DNA of 28,547 bases. Source: an uncultured Clostridia bacterium. GTDB lineage: Bacteria > Bacillota > Clostridia > Oscillospirales > Ruminococcaceae. This document shows positions 7,764 to 14,697 of the stretch, in pieces. Where the stretch lies: NCBI GenBank assembly GCA_947625455.1, contig CANQOJ010000008.1:1-28547 (forward strand), read 5' to 3'. Each line of letters begins with the position of its first letter. Positions within the stretch are counted from its first letter, which is position 1. Below the pieces are notes generated by a model. The model had not been told where the DNA came from. It saw nothing but the letters and a program-made list of their open reading frames with translations, and ran no database searches. A program made the translations under genes and the position numbers.

Positions 7764-9126
7764 TTTTTCCGCTCCTTGTAATTTCACGAAACGCCTGTCC
7801 TAAAGTTCTTACGCCTACGGTTTTAATATCGGCTATGTCGTTATTCCGAAGAGAATTTGCGGGAATGACGCAGGTTTTAAATCCAAGCCTCGCCGCCTCT
7901 TTTACGCGTTCTCTCACATGACTTACCGAACGGATTTCACCGCCAAGCCCTACCTCTCCGAACATGATAAGGTCGTCAGGCACGGGTTTGTCGCAAAGTC
8001 CCGAATACAGCGCCGCCGCAACCGCTAAGTCAGCCGCGGGTTCGTCTATCCTCAGCCCGCCGACAATGTTTATGTATACGTCAAGTCCGCCGAACGCAAA
8101 CCCAAGCCGTTTTTCAAGCACCGCCAAAAGCATATACAGCCTGTTGTAGTCAAATCCCGTGGCAGTTCTTCTCGGCGCTGAAAAACTTGATTTAGCGACA
8201 AGCGCCTGCACTTCCGCAAGAATAGGTCTGCTGCCCTCCAGTGCGCACACAACCGTACTGCCCGAAACTCCTTTCGGTCTGCCCGTAAGCATCATCTCCG
8301 ACGGGTTTTTGACTTCCTCTAACCCGTCGTCGCCCATACTGAACACGCCGATTTCATTTGTAGAACCGAAGCGGTTTTTTATTGCCCGCAATATTCGGTA
8401 TGACAACTGCTTGTCGCCCTCGAAATACAAAACGGTATCTACAATATGCTCCATTATCTTAGGACCTGCAATGCCGCCGTCCTTGTTGACGTGAGATACT
8501 ATAAACACGGGAATTTCCTCGCTCTTTGCCATTCGCATAAACGCGTTTGTACATTCCCTCACTTGAACAATGCTTCCCGCCGAACTTGAAACCGCGCTTG
8601 AGGTTATGGTCTGAATGGAGTCGATTATCACGATTTCGGGTTTGTTTTCGGAAACCGCGCGGATAATGCTTTCACAGCTGTTGTTTGAAGCGATAAACAG
8701 GTTTTCGCTGATTATGCCGAGCCTTTGCGCTCTTAGTTTTATCTGTCTTTCGCTTTCTTCTCCCGAAACATAGAGGATAGTGTGGTCACTGCCCATTTTA
8801 CCGCATATCTGCAAGAGCAGCGTTGACTTGCCTATTCCCGGATCACCGCCTATAAGCACCAGTGAACCCTTGACAAGCCCTCCGCCAAGCACCCTGTCAA
8901 GCTCGGAAATCCCCGTATCATAGCGGATTTCATTGTCGAATGTCACTTCGTCCATTCTCGTGAATTTAAGTTCTGCGGCATTTGACACAGATTTTGCGCC
9001 AACCGAGGTGACAGGAAGCGTTTCTTCAAGACTGTTCCATGCGCCGCACGACAGGCATTTTCCGTTCCATTTCGGATATTCCTGCCCGCATTCTCGGCAG
9101 ACAAAAACGGCTTTTTCCTTTGGCAT
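7753..9126 (-). CDS. radA: DNA repair protein RadA/Sms
   Basis: A RecA-like ATPase that promotes branch migration during recombinational repair. The protein has 457 residues, the standard length. The N-terminal zinc finger uses Cys10, Cys13, Cys24 and Cys27 (CRECG...CLSCG). Walker A is GGDPGIGKST (Lys100). The RadA-specific KNRFGSTNE motif lies near residue 257. A Lon-protease-like domain without catalytic residues fills the C-terminus (from about 290). It is the first gene of an operon with the DUF2809 gene and metH. The ATG follows a purine-rich GGGGAAGTGAG stretch. In many Firmicutes radA neighbours disA or clpC; neither is here. Confidence 0.96.
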   Translation of the reverse strand: MPKEKAVFVCRECGQEYPKWNGKCLSCGAWNSLEETLPVTSVGAKSVSNAAELKFTRMDEVTFDNEIRYDTGISELDRVLGGGLVKGSLVLIGGDPGIGKSTLLLQICGKMGSDHTILYVSGEESERQIKLRAQRLGIISENLFIASNNSCESIIRAVSENKPEIVIIDSIQTITSSAVSSSAGSIVQVRECTNAFMRMAKSEEIPVFIVSHVNKDGGIAGPKIMEHIVDTVLYFEGDKQLSYRILRAIKNRFGSTNEIGVFSMGDDGLEEVKNPSEMMLTGRPKGVSGSTVVCALEGSRPILAEVQALVAKSSFSAPRRTATGFDYNRLYMLLAVLEKRLGFAFGGLDVYINIVGGLRIDEPAADLAVAAALYSGLCDKPVPDDLIMFGEVGLGGEIRSVSHVRERVKEAARLGFKTCVIPANSLRNNDIADIKTVGVRTLGQAFREITRSGKNAD

Positions 9127-9163
9127 CTTCTCACTTCCCCGAGTTGTTTTAACTTACTTTCTT

Positions 9164-9192
9164 ATTATACAATATATCTACGTTTTTGTCAA
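9164..9192 (-). promoter_or_regulatory. Sigma-A promoter of the radA-DUF2809-metH operon
   Basis: On the minus strand, -35 TTGACA (9187-9192), a 17-nt spacer and -10 TATAAT (9164-9169). Both boxes match consensus perfectly. The leader to radA is short, about 30 nt. Confidence 0.9.
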
Positions 9193-9209
9193 CAAAAAGT
9201 TTCAGACCT

Positions 9210-9328
9210 AAGGAACTAAGTACGCCGAAAGGTGGATTTAGCAAGGGGGAAAACTTTTGAAAAAGTTTTCCCCCTTGAACCCCTTTTCAAAACTTTTCAT
9301 TATGGCTGATGAGGATAAGGTTCTTTAG
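9210..9328 (+). repeat. Dispersed repeat R3, copy 1
   Basis: The unit starts AAGGAACTAAGTAC, contains a near-perfect hairpin (AAGGGGGAAAACTTTT with AAAAGTTTTCCCCCTT, 9243-9276), then GAACCCCTTTTCAAAACTTTT, and ends GATAAGGTTCTTTAGC. An inverted copy lies at 14589-14692 and partial ones at 2912-2935 and 28481-28531. Here it sits between two divergent promoters, where no transcript needs ending, so it is better seen as a repeat than as a dedicated terminator. Confidence 0.85.
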
Positions 9329-9360
9329 CGCATAATAGAAAAAGAGCGTTCAATCCAAAG

Positions 9361-9546
9361 CACCGCTCCGCGGCGGCGAAACCACTGCTTACGCAGTGAG
9401 TCTGCTTCTTCCAAAGGCTAAGAGCTTCTACCGGAAAGAAATTACGTTTATATTTTGTAGTTCATAAATAAACAGAACTTGTGTAATTAGCCTTTGGAAG
9501 AAGCAGACTTAAGGCTTTAGCCTTGTTTCGCCGCCGCGGAGCGGTG
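9361..9546. repeat. Cross-shaped palindromic element D
   Basis: A perfect 22-bp outer helix pairs 9361-9382 with 9525-9546. Inside it are a 5' hairpin (CACTGC-TTAC-GCAGTG, 9383-9398), a perfect 22-bp inner helix (9400-9421 with 9487-9508) and a 3' hairpin (AAGGC-TTTA-GCCTT, 9511-9524). The four helices meet at one junction with almost no unpaired bases. The inner helix closes a 65-nt AT-rich loop with no ORF. The flanks carry AGCGTT / AACGCT inverted ends similar to R2. Element E (23193-23376) has the same layout. Confidence 0.85.
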
Positions 9547-9670
9547 TGGTTTTAAGGGAAACGCTGTTTGCCGCCGATTGCCCAAGAACTTTTTCTTTCA
9601 AACTCTCGCTTCTAACCTCTTAATCTCTAACGTCTAGATGCAAAAATTATCGTTTTTCAATAAAAACCTA

Positions 9671-9699
9671 TTGACAAACGAGAAAAAATGTGATATCAT
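9671..9699 (+). promoter_or_regulatory. Promoter of the DUF2975-XRE-DUF4173 operon
   Basis: -35 TTGACA (9671-9676), a 17-nt spacer and -10 TATCAT (9694-9699). The palindromic GTGATATCATAATAATCAC overlaps the -10 and could be an operator for the operon's own small XRE regulator; that link is a guess. Confidence 0.82.
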
Positions 9700-9737
9700 A
9701 ATAATCACAAATGAAAAAACAATTTCGGAGGGAATTT

Positions 9738-10193
9738 ATGTGGAATAAAGACAAGTCGGTCGTTTTGTCGAAAATATTGATTATCATTATGGTACTTGGC
9801 ATTACCGCAAGCTGTATTTTTGCGCCGCAGCTTGTGAGGGAATACGACAACCGCGTTATACTTGAAGCAGGTCTGCCAAGCGTTTTCACGCCGCTTTTAG
9901 TAACGCTTTACTGCTGTGTACCGCCAGCGCTTACCGCTTTAATCAGTCTTTATATGCTCCTTATAAATATTCAGAAAAACAAGCCGTTCATTAAAATCAA
10001 TGTAACATATCTTCGGATAATTTCATACTGCTGTTTTGCGGGTGCGGTCATTTTCGTATATTTCGCAATACTGCGACCGTTTGCGTGGGTGATAGTTGCG
10101 GCGGCGCTGTTTTTCGGGATTATTCTTCGCGTTGTCAAGAACTGTTTTCAGCAGGCAGTTGAAATCCGCGAGGAAAATGACTTTACGATATGA
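9738..10193 (+). CDS. DUF2975-type membrane protein
   Basis: A 151-residue protein with four predicted membrane helices (about 10-30, 50-75, 95-118 and 120-140). The layout, short loops and ILRPFAWVI segment fit the DUF2975 family. These proteins are commonly encoded directly before a small Cro/XRE regulator, exactly as here. The function is unknown; the pairing suggests the membrane partner modulates the regulator. The start at 9738 (MWNKDKS) is chosen over 9711 because GGAGGG sits 5 nt upstream of it and nothing comparable precedes 9711. Confidence 0.8.
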   Translation: MWNKDKSVVLSKILIIIMVLGITASCIFAPQLVREYDNRVILEAGLPSVFTPLLVTLYCCVPPALTALISLYMLLINIQKNKPFIKINVTYLRIISYCCFAGAVIFVYFAILRPFAWVIVAAALFFGIILRVVKNCFQQAVEIREENDFTI

Positions 10194-10201
10194 GGTAGTT
10201 T

Positions 10202-10417
10202 ATGATAGTTGTAAATCTTGACGTGATGATGGCAAAACGCAAAATCTCCTCAAATGAACTTGCCGAAATTATTGAGATAACCCCCGCTAACCTGTCAATT
10301 TTAAAGACGGGCAAGGCTAAGGCTATCCGCTTTTCTACGCTTGAAAAATTATGTTCCGCATTAAAATGCCAGCCCGGAGATATTCTCGAATTTGTTGAAG
10401 ATGAAGATAAGGAGTGA
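10202..10417 (+). CDS. Small XRE/Cro-family transcriptional regulator
   Basis: A 71-residue protein that is little more than one helix-turn-helix domain: VMMAKRKISSNELAEIIEIT, then PANLSILKTGKAKAIRFSTL, then a C-terminal ALKCQPGDILEFVED. It matches the YozG-like short HTH regulators that accompany DUF2975 proteins. It begins 8 nt after the DUF2975 stop and ends 4 nt before the next start, so all three are probably one transcript. Autoregulation is likely for such small regulators but not shown here. Confidence 0.88.
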   Translation: MIVVNLDVMMAKRKISSNELAEIIEITPANLSILKTGKAKAIRFSTLEKLCSALKCQPGDILEFVEDEDKE

Positions 10418-10421
10418 TATT

Positions 10422-11927
10422 ATGGACAATATAAACACACCAAATAACAATTTTGAACAAGCGCCCTCGGACATTCCCGCGCCAAGCGCCGAAAAATCGA
10501 AAATCCCGCTGTATGAAGCAATAACGGCATGGGTACTGTTCATCTTAGGATTTATATTCACGCATTTTGCATTCGTATACGCGGGAGGCATATGGGGAGG
10601 AATATTCTGGTTTTTGTACGGGATTGCAGGCGCGGTTTTCGTTAAGTTTAAAAAACTGCCGGTTTCTAAACTTCAGGTCATAACGTTTATTATTGCGGAA
10701 ATTTTCAGCCTTTCCCCGTTTTTCTGCGCTGACGCATTTATAAATTTCCTGTCGGCATGCTTTGTTTTCCTGCTTGATTTCTACTTGCTGACAACAATAA
10801 GCGGCGCGGATATTTTCGGGAAGCACTTTGTTCTTGACGCGCTTCAGGGAATTTTCGCAAGACCGTTTTTGAGTTTCGCAAAAATATTCCCCTCGGCATT
10901 TTCGGTGTTCAGCGGTACAAAGCGTTTCAGAAACGTTTTGTTTGTGCTTGTGGGCATTGTCCTTGCAATTCCGCTTACATCAATATCTGTAACCCTTTTA
11001 ATGTCAAGCGACGATATTTTCAACGGATATATGACCGACATTATAAAAAGCCTGCCGAGGATTTCATTCAGAATTATTCCCGAAATCATCTTCGCCGTGC
11101 CGATTTCAATGTACCTTTTCGGCGCATTGGCGTCAGCTGAAAAGAAGTCGTTCTCTTATCGCATGGGTGAACCGGAATACCGCATATTGCCGCCGATTGC
11201 GGGGTATGTTGCGGTATCGCCGATGTGCATATTCTACATTTTCTACATCTGTATTCAGATTTCGAGGATTTTCAATTCCTCTCTTAACACAAACTCGAAA
11301 CTCTCCGATTTTGCGAGGAACGGATTTTTTGAACTTGTGTTCATTGCCGTTTTAAATCTCGCAGTCATCGTTCTTATGCAGACTTTCACAAAGCGCCTTG
11401 CGGACGACAAAAAACCCGCGGCGCTGAAAGTCTACACAGTTTTGCTGTGCGCCTGCACGCTTGGAATTATCACCACCGCGCTTGTTAAAATGATTATGTA
11501 TATAAACGAACTCGGCATGACGCCTTTGAGGGTTTACACGTCATGGTTTATGATTTTGCTTGCGGTGATTTTTGTTATCGTCATTGTAATGCAGTTTGCC
11601 GATTTTCACTGCTGGAAAGTGATGTTTATCGCGTTTACGGCAATGTTCGCAATTCTCTGCTTTGGTGACATCAACGGTCAGATTGCAAGATACAACATTT
11701 CCGCATATGAAAGCGGAATGATTGAAGAACTTGACGTAGGGCAGTTGGGCGAGCTCGGATTTTCCGCTGTGTCGCCCGCCGTCAGCCTTAAAGAAAGCGG
11801 GTATTCATCTTTAGCGCTTGACAGTTTTCTGGAGAATATGAAAAAAGAAGATAAGTATTCCGACAAGTTCGCTTATTTCAGCATTCCCCGCGCAATTGCT
11901 CAAAATGCGCTGAATAAAATCGGTTAA
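10422..11927 (+). CDS. DUF4173/DUF4153-like polytopic membrane protein
   Basis: A 501-residue protein with about ten or more hydrophobic helices after a polar, Pro/Asn-rich N-terminal 30 residues. The segment KRFRNVLFVLVGIVLAIPLT followed by LLMSSDDIF is characteristic of the DUF4173/DUF4153 group. A soluble C-terminal tail of about 80 residues (from YNISAYESGMIEE) follows the last helix. The role is unknown. The start at 10422 has AAGGAGTGA upstream. It is the third gene of the DUF2975-XRE operon. Its stop lies only 3 nt before structured element B. Confidence 0.78.
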   Translation: MDNINTPNNNFEQAPSDIPAPSAEKSKIPLYEAITAWVLFILGFIFTHFAFVYAGGIWGGIFWFLYGIAGAVFVKFKKLPVSKLQVITFIIAEIFSLSPFFCADAFINFLSACFVFLLDFYLLTTISGADIFGKHFVLDALQGIFARPFLSFAKIFPSAFSVFSGTKRFRNVLFVLVGIVLAIPLTSISVTLLMSSDDIFNGYMTDIIKSLPRISFRIIPEIIFAVPISMYLFGALASAEKKSFSYRMGEPEYRILPPIAGYVAVSPMCIFYIFYICIQISRIFNSSLNTNSKLSDFARNGFFELVFIAVLNLAVIVLMQTFTKRLADDKKPAALKVYTVLLCACTLGIITTALVKMIMYINELGMTPLRVYTSWFMILLAVIFVIVIVMQFADFHCWKVMFIAFTAMFAILCFGDINGQIARYNISAYESGMIEELDVGQLGELGFSAVSPAVSLKESGYSSLALDSFLENMKKEDKYSDKFAYFSIPRAIAQNALNKIG

Positions 11928-11930
11928 AAA

Positions 11931-12040
11931 TTCGGACTTCCGAGAAACCCTTATATTACGAGGAAAAGGCTTTTAGACTAACCTTTGTGGTTGTTTAAAA
12001 GCCTTTGACGAAGTAGATAAGGGTTTATCGGAAGTCCGAA
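11931..12040 (+). repeat. Structured covarying element, copy B (overlaps the 3' end of yqfD)
   Basis: The outer helix is TTCGGACTTC (11931-11940) with GAAGTCCGAA (12031-12040), continuing as AAACCCTTA with TAAGGGTTT. The internal loop is ATTACGAGGAA opposite GACGAAGTAGAT. The inner helix AAAGGCTTTTA/TAAAAGCCTTT encloses the hairpin AACC-TTTGT-GGTT. Every helix differs from copy C yet is fully paired, whereas the loops match. It is the only hairpin between two convergent genes, so it may also terminate both transcripts. Its right arm supplies the stop and the last codons of yqfD. Confidence 0.88.
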
Positions 12041-13197
12041 GGCATCTCTATATCTACCGGTTTTGCTATATCTCCCCTTAAGGTATAGTCAACCTGCACC
12101 CTTATCCCGTCCTCCTGCGGGTAATATCTCTCATTTGAAGAAACAATCTCAAAATCCCCGTAGAAATTCTCCTCAAATGTTTCAATTTGTTTTTTAAGTT
12201 CCGAAACGCAAGTTTCGGGACTTCTTGTTATTTCCTTTTCTACATATTCGGTGAATATAGCGGTTTTTATCTTGACGTTGCCGTTTAAAATCAGCCTTGT
12301 TTCCTCGGAATACAGCGAGTTTTCCGCAAACGCCTTTCCGAAGAAAAGCGGGTATTCATCATCGCCGAAAATCAGATAGTTAAACCGCTTTTGTTCACCC
12401 TCCGCGCGCTGTACGGTTTCTTTAAACGGCACGAAAAATTCGCGCGTTTCGGTGAACTCGCCGATTATCTCCGCATCAGAGTGAATGAACATTATGTTGT
12501 CGCCGCCGTCGTATACCACTCCCGAAACAAGCAGGTCGCCCTCGTTTACTCCGCTTCCCGCCTTAAGTACAGCACCGCCCTTTCTTACCGTTTGCGAGAT
12601 TATGACAGCAGAACGCGAAGCAACTATATTCCGCGGGTTTGTACCCTCAATTTCGGGAACTTCAATGCCCTTGTGCACCTCAACCCTAAGTCTGAACCCC
12701 TCGCAGGAAACGTCCGCCCATGCGCAGTCAGGCACTTCAAGCATGATACGCTGTTCAGCTTCGGAAAAATTTATGTCCGAAACGCTTGTTCCTATTTTTA
12801 TCCCGCACTCCTCTAAAATCGGGTTGATTTCGTTCGGCAATGCTTCGCCCTCGTATTTAACGTCAAGAACCTTTGTCTGGAATATGGAAATAATCAGGAT
12901 AAACAACAGCAGTCCTACATATAACCCGCCTCTTGTGCTGTATTTAGCTAAAGTAAAATACAAGCCTTTGCGCTTGCCTGCGCGTATTCTTACGCCGTTT
13001 TTTCGGGCAAGAGACGCGGTTTTGTAATAATCGAACGGCGATACCTCGCCCTTTACCTCAACTCCCGAAAACTTCAGCTTTCTTACGGGTATCCCGCTTT
13101 CAAGCAATGCTGTCGCAAGGTTTTCCTGAAACCCGCCCAAGCCCGAAAATTCCACAGTGCCGAAAAACAAGTCCGAACGTTTTTCATTTTTCATCAT
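12025..13197 (-). CDS. yqfD: Sporulation membrane protein YqfD
   Basis: A 390-residue YqfD-family protein (sporulation protein, stage IV type in annotation systems), required for normal sporulation in Bacillus. An N-terminal cytoplasmic region with FFGTVEFSGLGGFQENLATALLESGIPV is followed by one membrane helix (about 92-110, YVGLLLFILIISIF). An extracytoplasmic part holds the family segments ECGIKIGTSVSDINF and PDCAWADV. GTNPRNIVAS and the KGGAVLKAGSGVNEGDLLVSG region follow. It overlaps the end of yqfC by 14 nt. The last residues (MPSDFR) are encoded inside repeat element B, so the native C-terminus may have been altered. The usual downstream phoH and yqfF-type genes are absent. Confidence 0.9.
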   Translation of the reverse strand: MMKNEKRSDLFFGTVEFSGLGGFQENLATALLESGIPVRKLKFSGVEVKGEVSPFDYYKTASLARKNGVRIRAGKRKGLYFTLAKYSTRGGLYVGLLLFILIISIFQTKVLDVKYEGEALPNEINPILEECGIKIGTSVSDINFSEAEQRIMLEVPDCAWADVSCEGFRLRVEVHKGIEVPEIEGTNPRNIVASRSAVIISQTVRKGGAVLKAGSGVNEGDLLVSGVVYDGGDNIMFIHSDAEIIGEFTETREFFVPFKETVQRAEGEQKRFNYLIFGDDEYPLFFGKAFAENSLYSEETRLILNGNVKIKTAIFTEYVEKEITRSPETCVSELKKQIETFEENFYGDFEIVSSNERYYPQEDGIRVQVDYTLRGDIAKPVDIEMPSDFR

Positions 13198-13489
13198 GGT
13201 TCACCATGCCTTTTGAACTGTTCGCCGAAAAGTCAATCGAAGATATATTGCCCGTAATTTTAACCCCGCCGACTCCGAAGTTTTCAAGCACAAGAGGCGT
13301 GCCCGATATTCTCACGTCAACACCAAAAACGCCCAGGGTTATAAATTCGTCATCACATGACAACACCCGCCGACAGTTTTCAACACAAATTTCCGCCGTA
13401 TTGAGGTTTCCGCAAAGCCTTACGGTTATCACACACTCGCGCGCTGAAAGTTCCTCTAAAGCAATAAACTTGTCGTACAATACTCCCAC
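13184..13489 (-). CDS. yqfC: Sporulation protein YqfC (YabP/YqfC family)
   Basis: A 101-residue beta-rich small protein. ARECVITVRLCGNLNTAEICVENCRRVLSC and the closing GGVKITGNISSIDF are typical of YabP/YqfC proteins, which act during sporulation. The start is a GTG at 13489 preceded by AAGGAGTGATAGT. The open frame extends 54 codons further upstream, but that stretch is repeat-like and AT-rich and lacks a ribosome site. Coupled to yqfD by overlap. In Bacillus yqfC and yqfD are controlled by sigma E; a GCATATAAAT stretch upstream loosely resembles a sigma E -10 box, but I cannot support it firmly. Confidence 0.86.
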   Translation of the reverse strand: MGVLYDKFIALEELSARECVITVRLCGNLNTAEICVENCRRVLSCDDEFITLGVFGVDVRISGTPLVLENFGVGGVKITGNISSIDFSANSSKGMVNHDEK

Positions 13490-13593
13490 ACTATCACTCC
13501 TTAAATATACTTGTCTATTTATATGCTTGTATAAATGAAAATAGAAGAAGTTGGAAGTTGATAACATAAAGCAAACAGGAAAGACGTTGTTTT

Positions 13594-13649
13594 GTACTAA
13601 AGTAGTATTATAATAGCGTCGTTTTTTGTCAATAGTACCAAAATAGTAC
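13594..13649. promoter_or_regulatory. GTACTA-repeat intergenic region between yqfC and the LRR lipoprotein gene
   Basis: GTACTA or its complement occurs at 13594-13599, 13633-13638 and 13644-13649. On the minus strand there is a TTGACA and a TATAAT, but only 14 nt apart, too close for an ordinary sigma-A promoter. It may be an operator-rich or regulator-dependent promoter for yqfC, or chance in AT-rich sequence. Confidence 0.35.
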
Positions 13650-13679
13650 AAATATTTTTATAATTGGCGAAAAAAACTA

Positions 13680-13708
13680 TTGACGCAAAAATCAATATGT
13701 GATATACT
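13680..13708 (+). promoter_or_regulatory. Promoter of the LRR lipoprotein gene
   Basis: -35 TTGACG (13680-13685), a 17-nt spacer and -10 TATACT (13703-13708). It lies 61 nt before the start codon. Confidence 0.8.
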
Positions 13709-13769
13709 GTCACTTGGGCTTGAAAAAGTTCAAAAATAAATTATAACGAAATTGTTAAAGGAGAACATT

Positions 13770-14474
13770 ATGAAAAAAATATTAAGTTTAATCTTATGCT
13801 CTGTAGTAGCGATAAGCGCTGTCGGCTGTAATGAAAACAGCGAAAACACAAGCAGTCCGAATTCGGGAACAGCTGAAAACAATTCAAGTGCGGCAGGTAA
13901 TTCAGATACAAATTCATCAGCAGGGAACTCTGAAAGCACTTCGGGTACGGTAGAGATTTTCGGGCGTACATACGATATTGATACAACAACAAATTTGTGT
14001 TTTAATTTTATGATTCTTGAAGCACAAATCCCTTCTTTTAGAAACGCAATAAAAACGAAAGAAAGCGCACAACAAGCATTTGATGATGCGATAGAAGCAA
14101 TAAAGAAATTAAAAAATCTGGAAGCTATTAGTTTTAAATACGATTATCAAAGTGATTATATGAAATATATTGACCTCTCATTTCTTGAAGAATTGCCAAA
14201 ATTAAAAGTGCTTGAACTTACAGGACGCGAACTAACAGATTCAGATTGTGAACTCGTCGGAAGACTCACAAATCTGGAAATGCTGAGTTTGAACATGATT
14301 CGGATTTCGGATATTACTCCGCTTGCTAATTTGACTAATTTAAAAGAAATGGTATTGCCATATATAGAAGGTTTTGATACATACTCTTGGCTGGAAGAAA
14401 ATCTTCCTAATTGTAAATCGGTAAGTGGTCTATCATACAAGTTTCAAATTATAGTTGGCATTGATAATACTTAA
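13770..14474 (+). CDS. Lipoprotein with leucine-rich repeats
   Basis: A 234-residue predicted lipoprotein. The signal peptide ends in ISAVGC (lipid-modified Cys20). Residues about 21-62 are an Asn/Ser/Gly linker. About 105-215 holds several leucine-rich repeat turns (LKNLEAISF, LPKLKVLELTG, LTNLEMLSLNMIRISDITPL, LTNLKEMVLP), internalin-like in spacing. This suggests a surface-anchored protein-binding module; the ligand is unknown. AAAGGAG precedes the ATG at 13770. It stands alone, with its own promoter and terminator. Confidence 0.82.
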   Translation: MKKILSLILCSVVAISAVGCNENSENTSSPNSGTAENNSSAAGNSDTNSSAGNSESTSGTVEIFGRTYDIDTTTNLCFNFMILEAQIPSFRNAIKTKESAQQAFDDAIEAIKKLKNLEAISFKYDYQSDYMKYIDLSFLEELPKLKVLELTGRELTDSDCELVGRLTNLEMLSLNMIRISDITPLANLTNLKEMVLPYIEGFDTYSWLEENLPNCKSVSGLSYKFQIIVGIDNT

Positions 14475-14523
14475 TTTTATACAAACTAAATCCGATTTTT
14501 ATAAAAAGTAGTTGACAAAATAA

Positions 14524-14561
14524 AAAAAATAATGCCCTCGATTTTAAGGGCATTATTTTTT
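14524..14561. terminator. Bidirectional intrinsic terminator
   Basis: AAAAAATAATGCCCT, a short loop, then AGGGCATTATTTTTT. It follows the LRR lipoprotein gene and, on the other strand, htrA. Confidence 0.92.
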
Positions 14562-14588
14562 ACAAAATAAAAGTATTTTACTATATGT

Positions 14589-14692
14589 GCTAAAGAACCT
14601 TATAGTCATCAGCCGTTATAAAAAGTTTTGAAAAGGGGTTCAAGGGGGAAAACTTTTTCAAAAGTTTTCCCCCTTGAGTACTTAGTTCCTTT
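14589..14692 (-). repeat. Dispersed repeat R3, inverted copy
   Basis: Reverse complement of the unit at 9210-9328. It starts GCTAAAGAACCTTAT and ends GTACTTAGTTCCTT. The core hairpin GGGGGAAAACTTTTT / AAAAGTTTTCCCCC is kept. It ends 5 nt before the htrA stop codon. With the 9210 copy it forms a pair of inverted repeats about 5.3 kb apart. Confidence 0.85.
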
Positions 14693-14697
14693 GATTA

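Noticed and set aside
9127..9209. Possible cobalamin or SAM riboswitch before the operon ending in metH
   Set aside because: The leader from the promoter to radA is only about 30 nt, too short for either riboswitch.
9243..9276. Strong GC/AT hairpin taken as a terminator
   Set aside because: It lies between two divergent promoters and is part of the repeated R3 unit, so a repeat is the better description.
12391..13027. Two plus-strand frames of 141 and 180 codons inside yqfD
   Set aside because: Antisense shadows of yqfD, which has clear family motifs.
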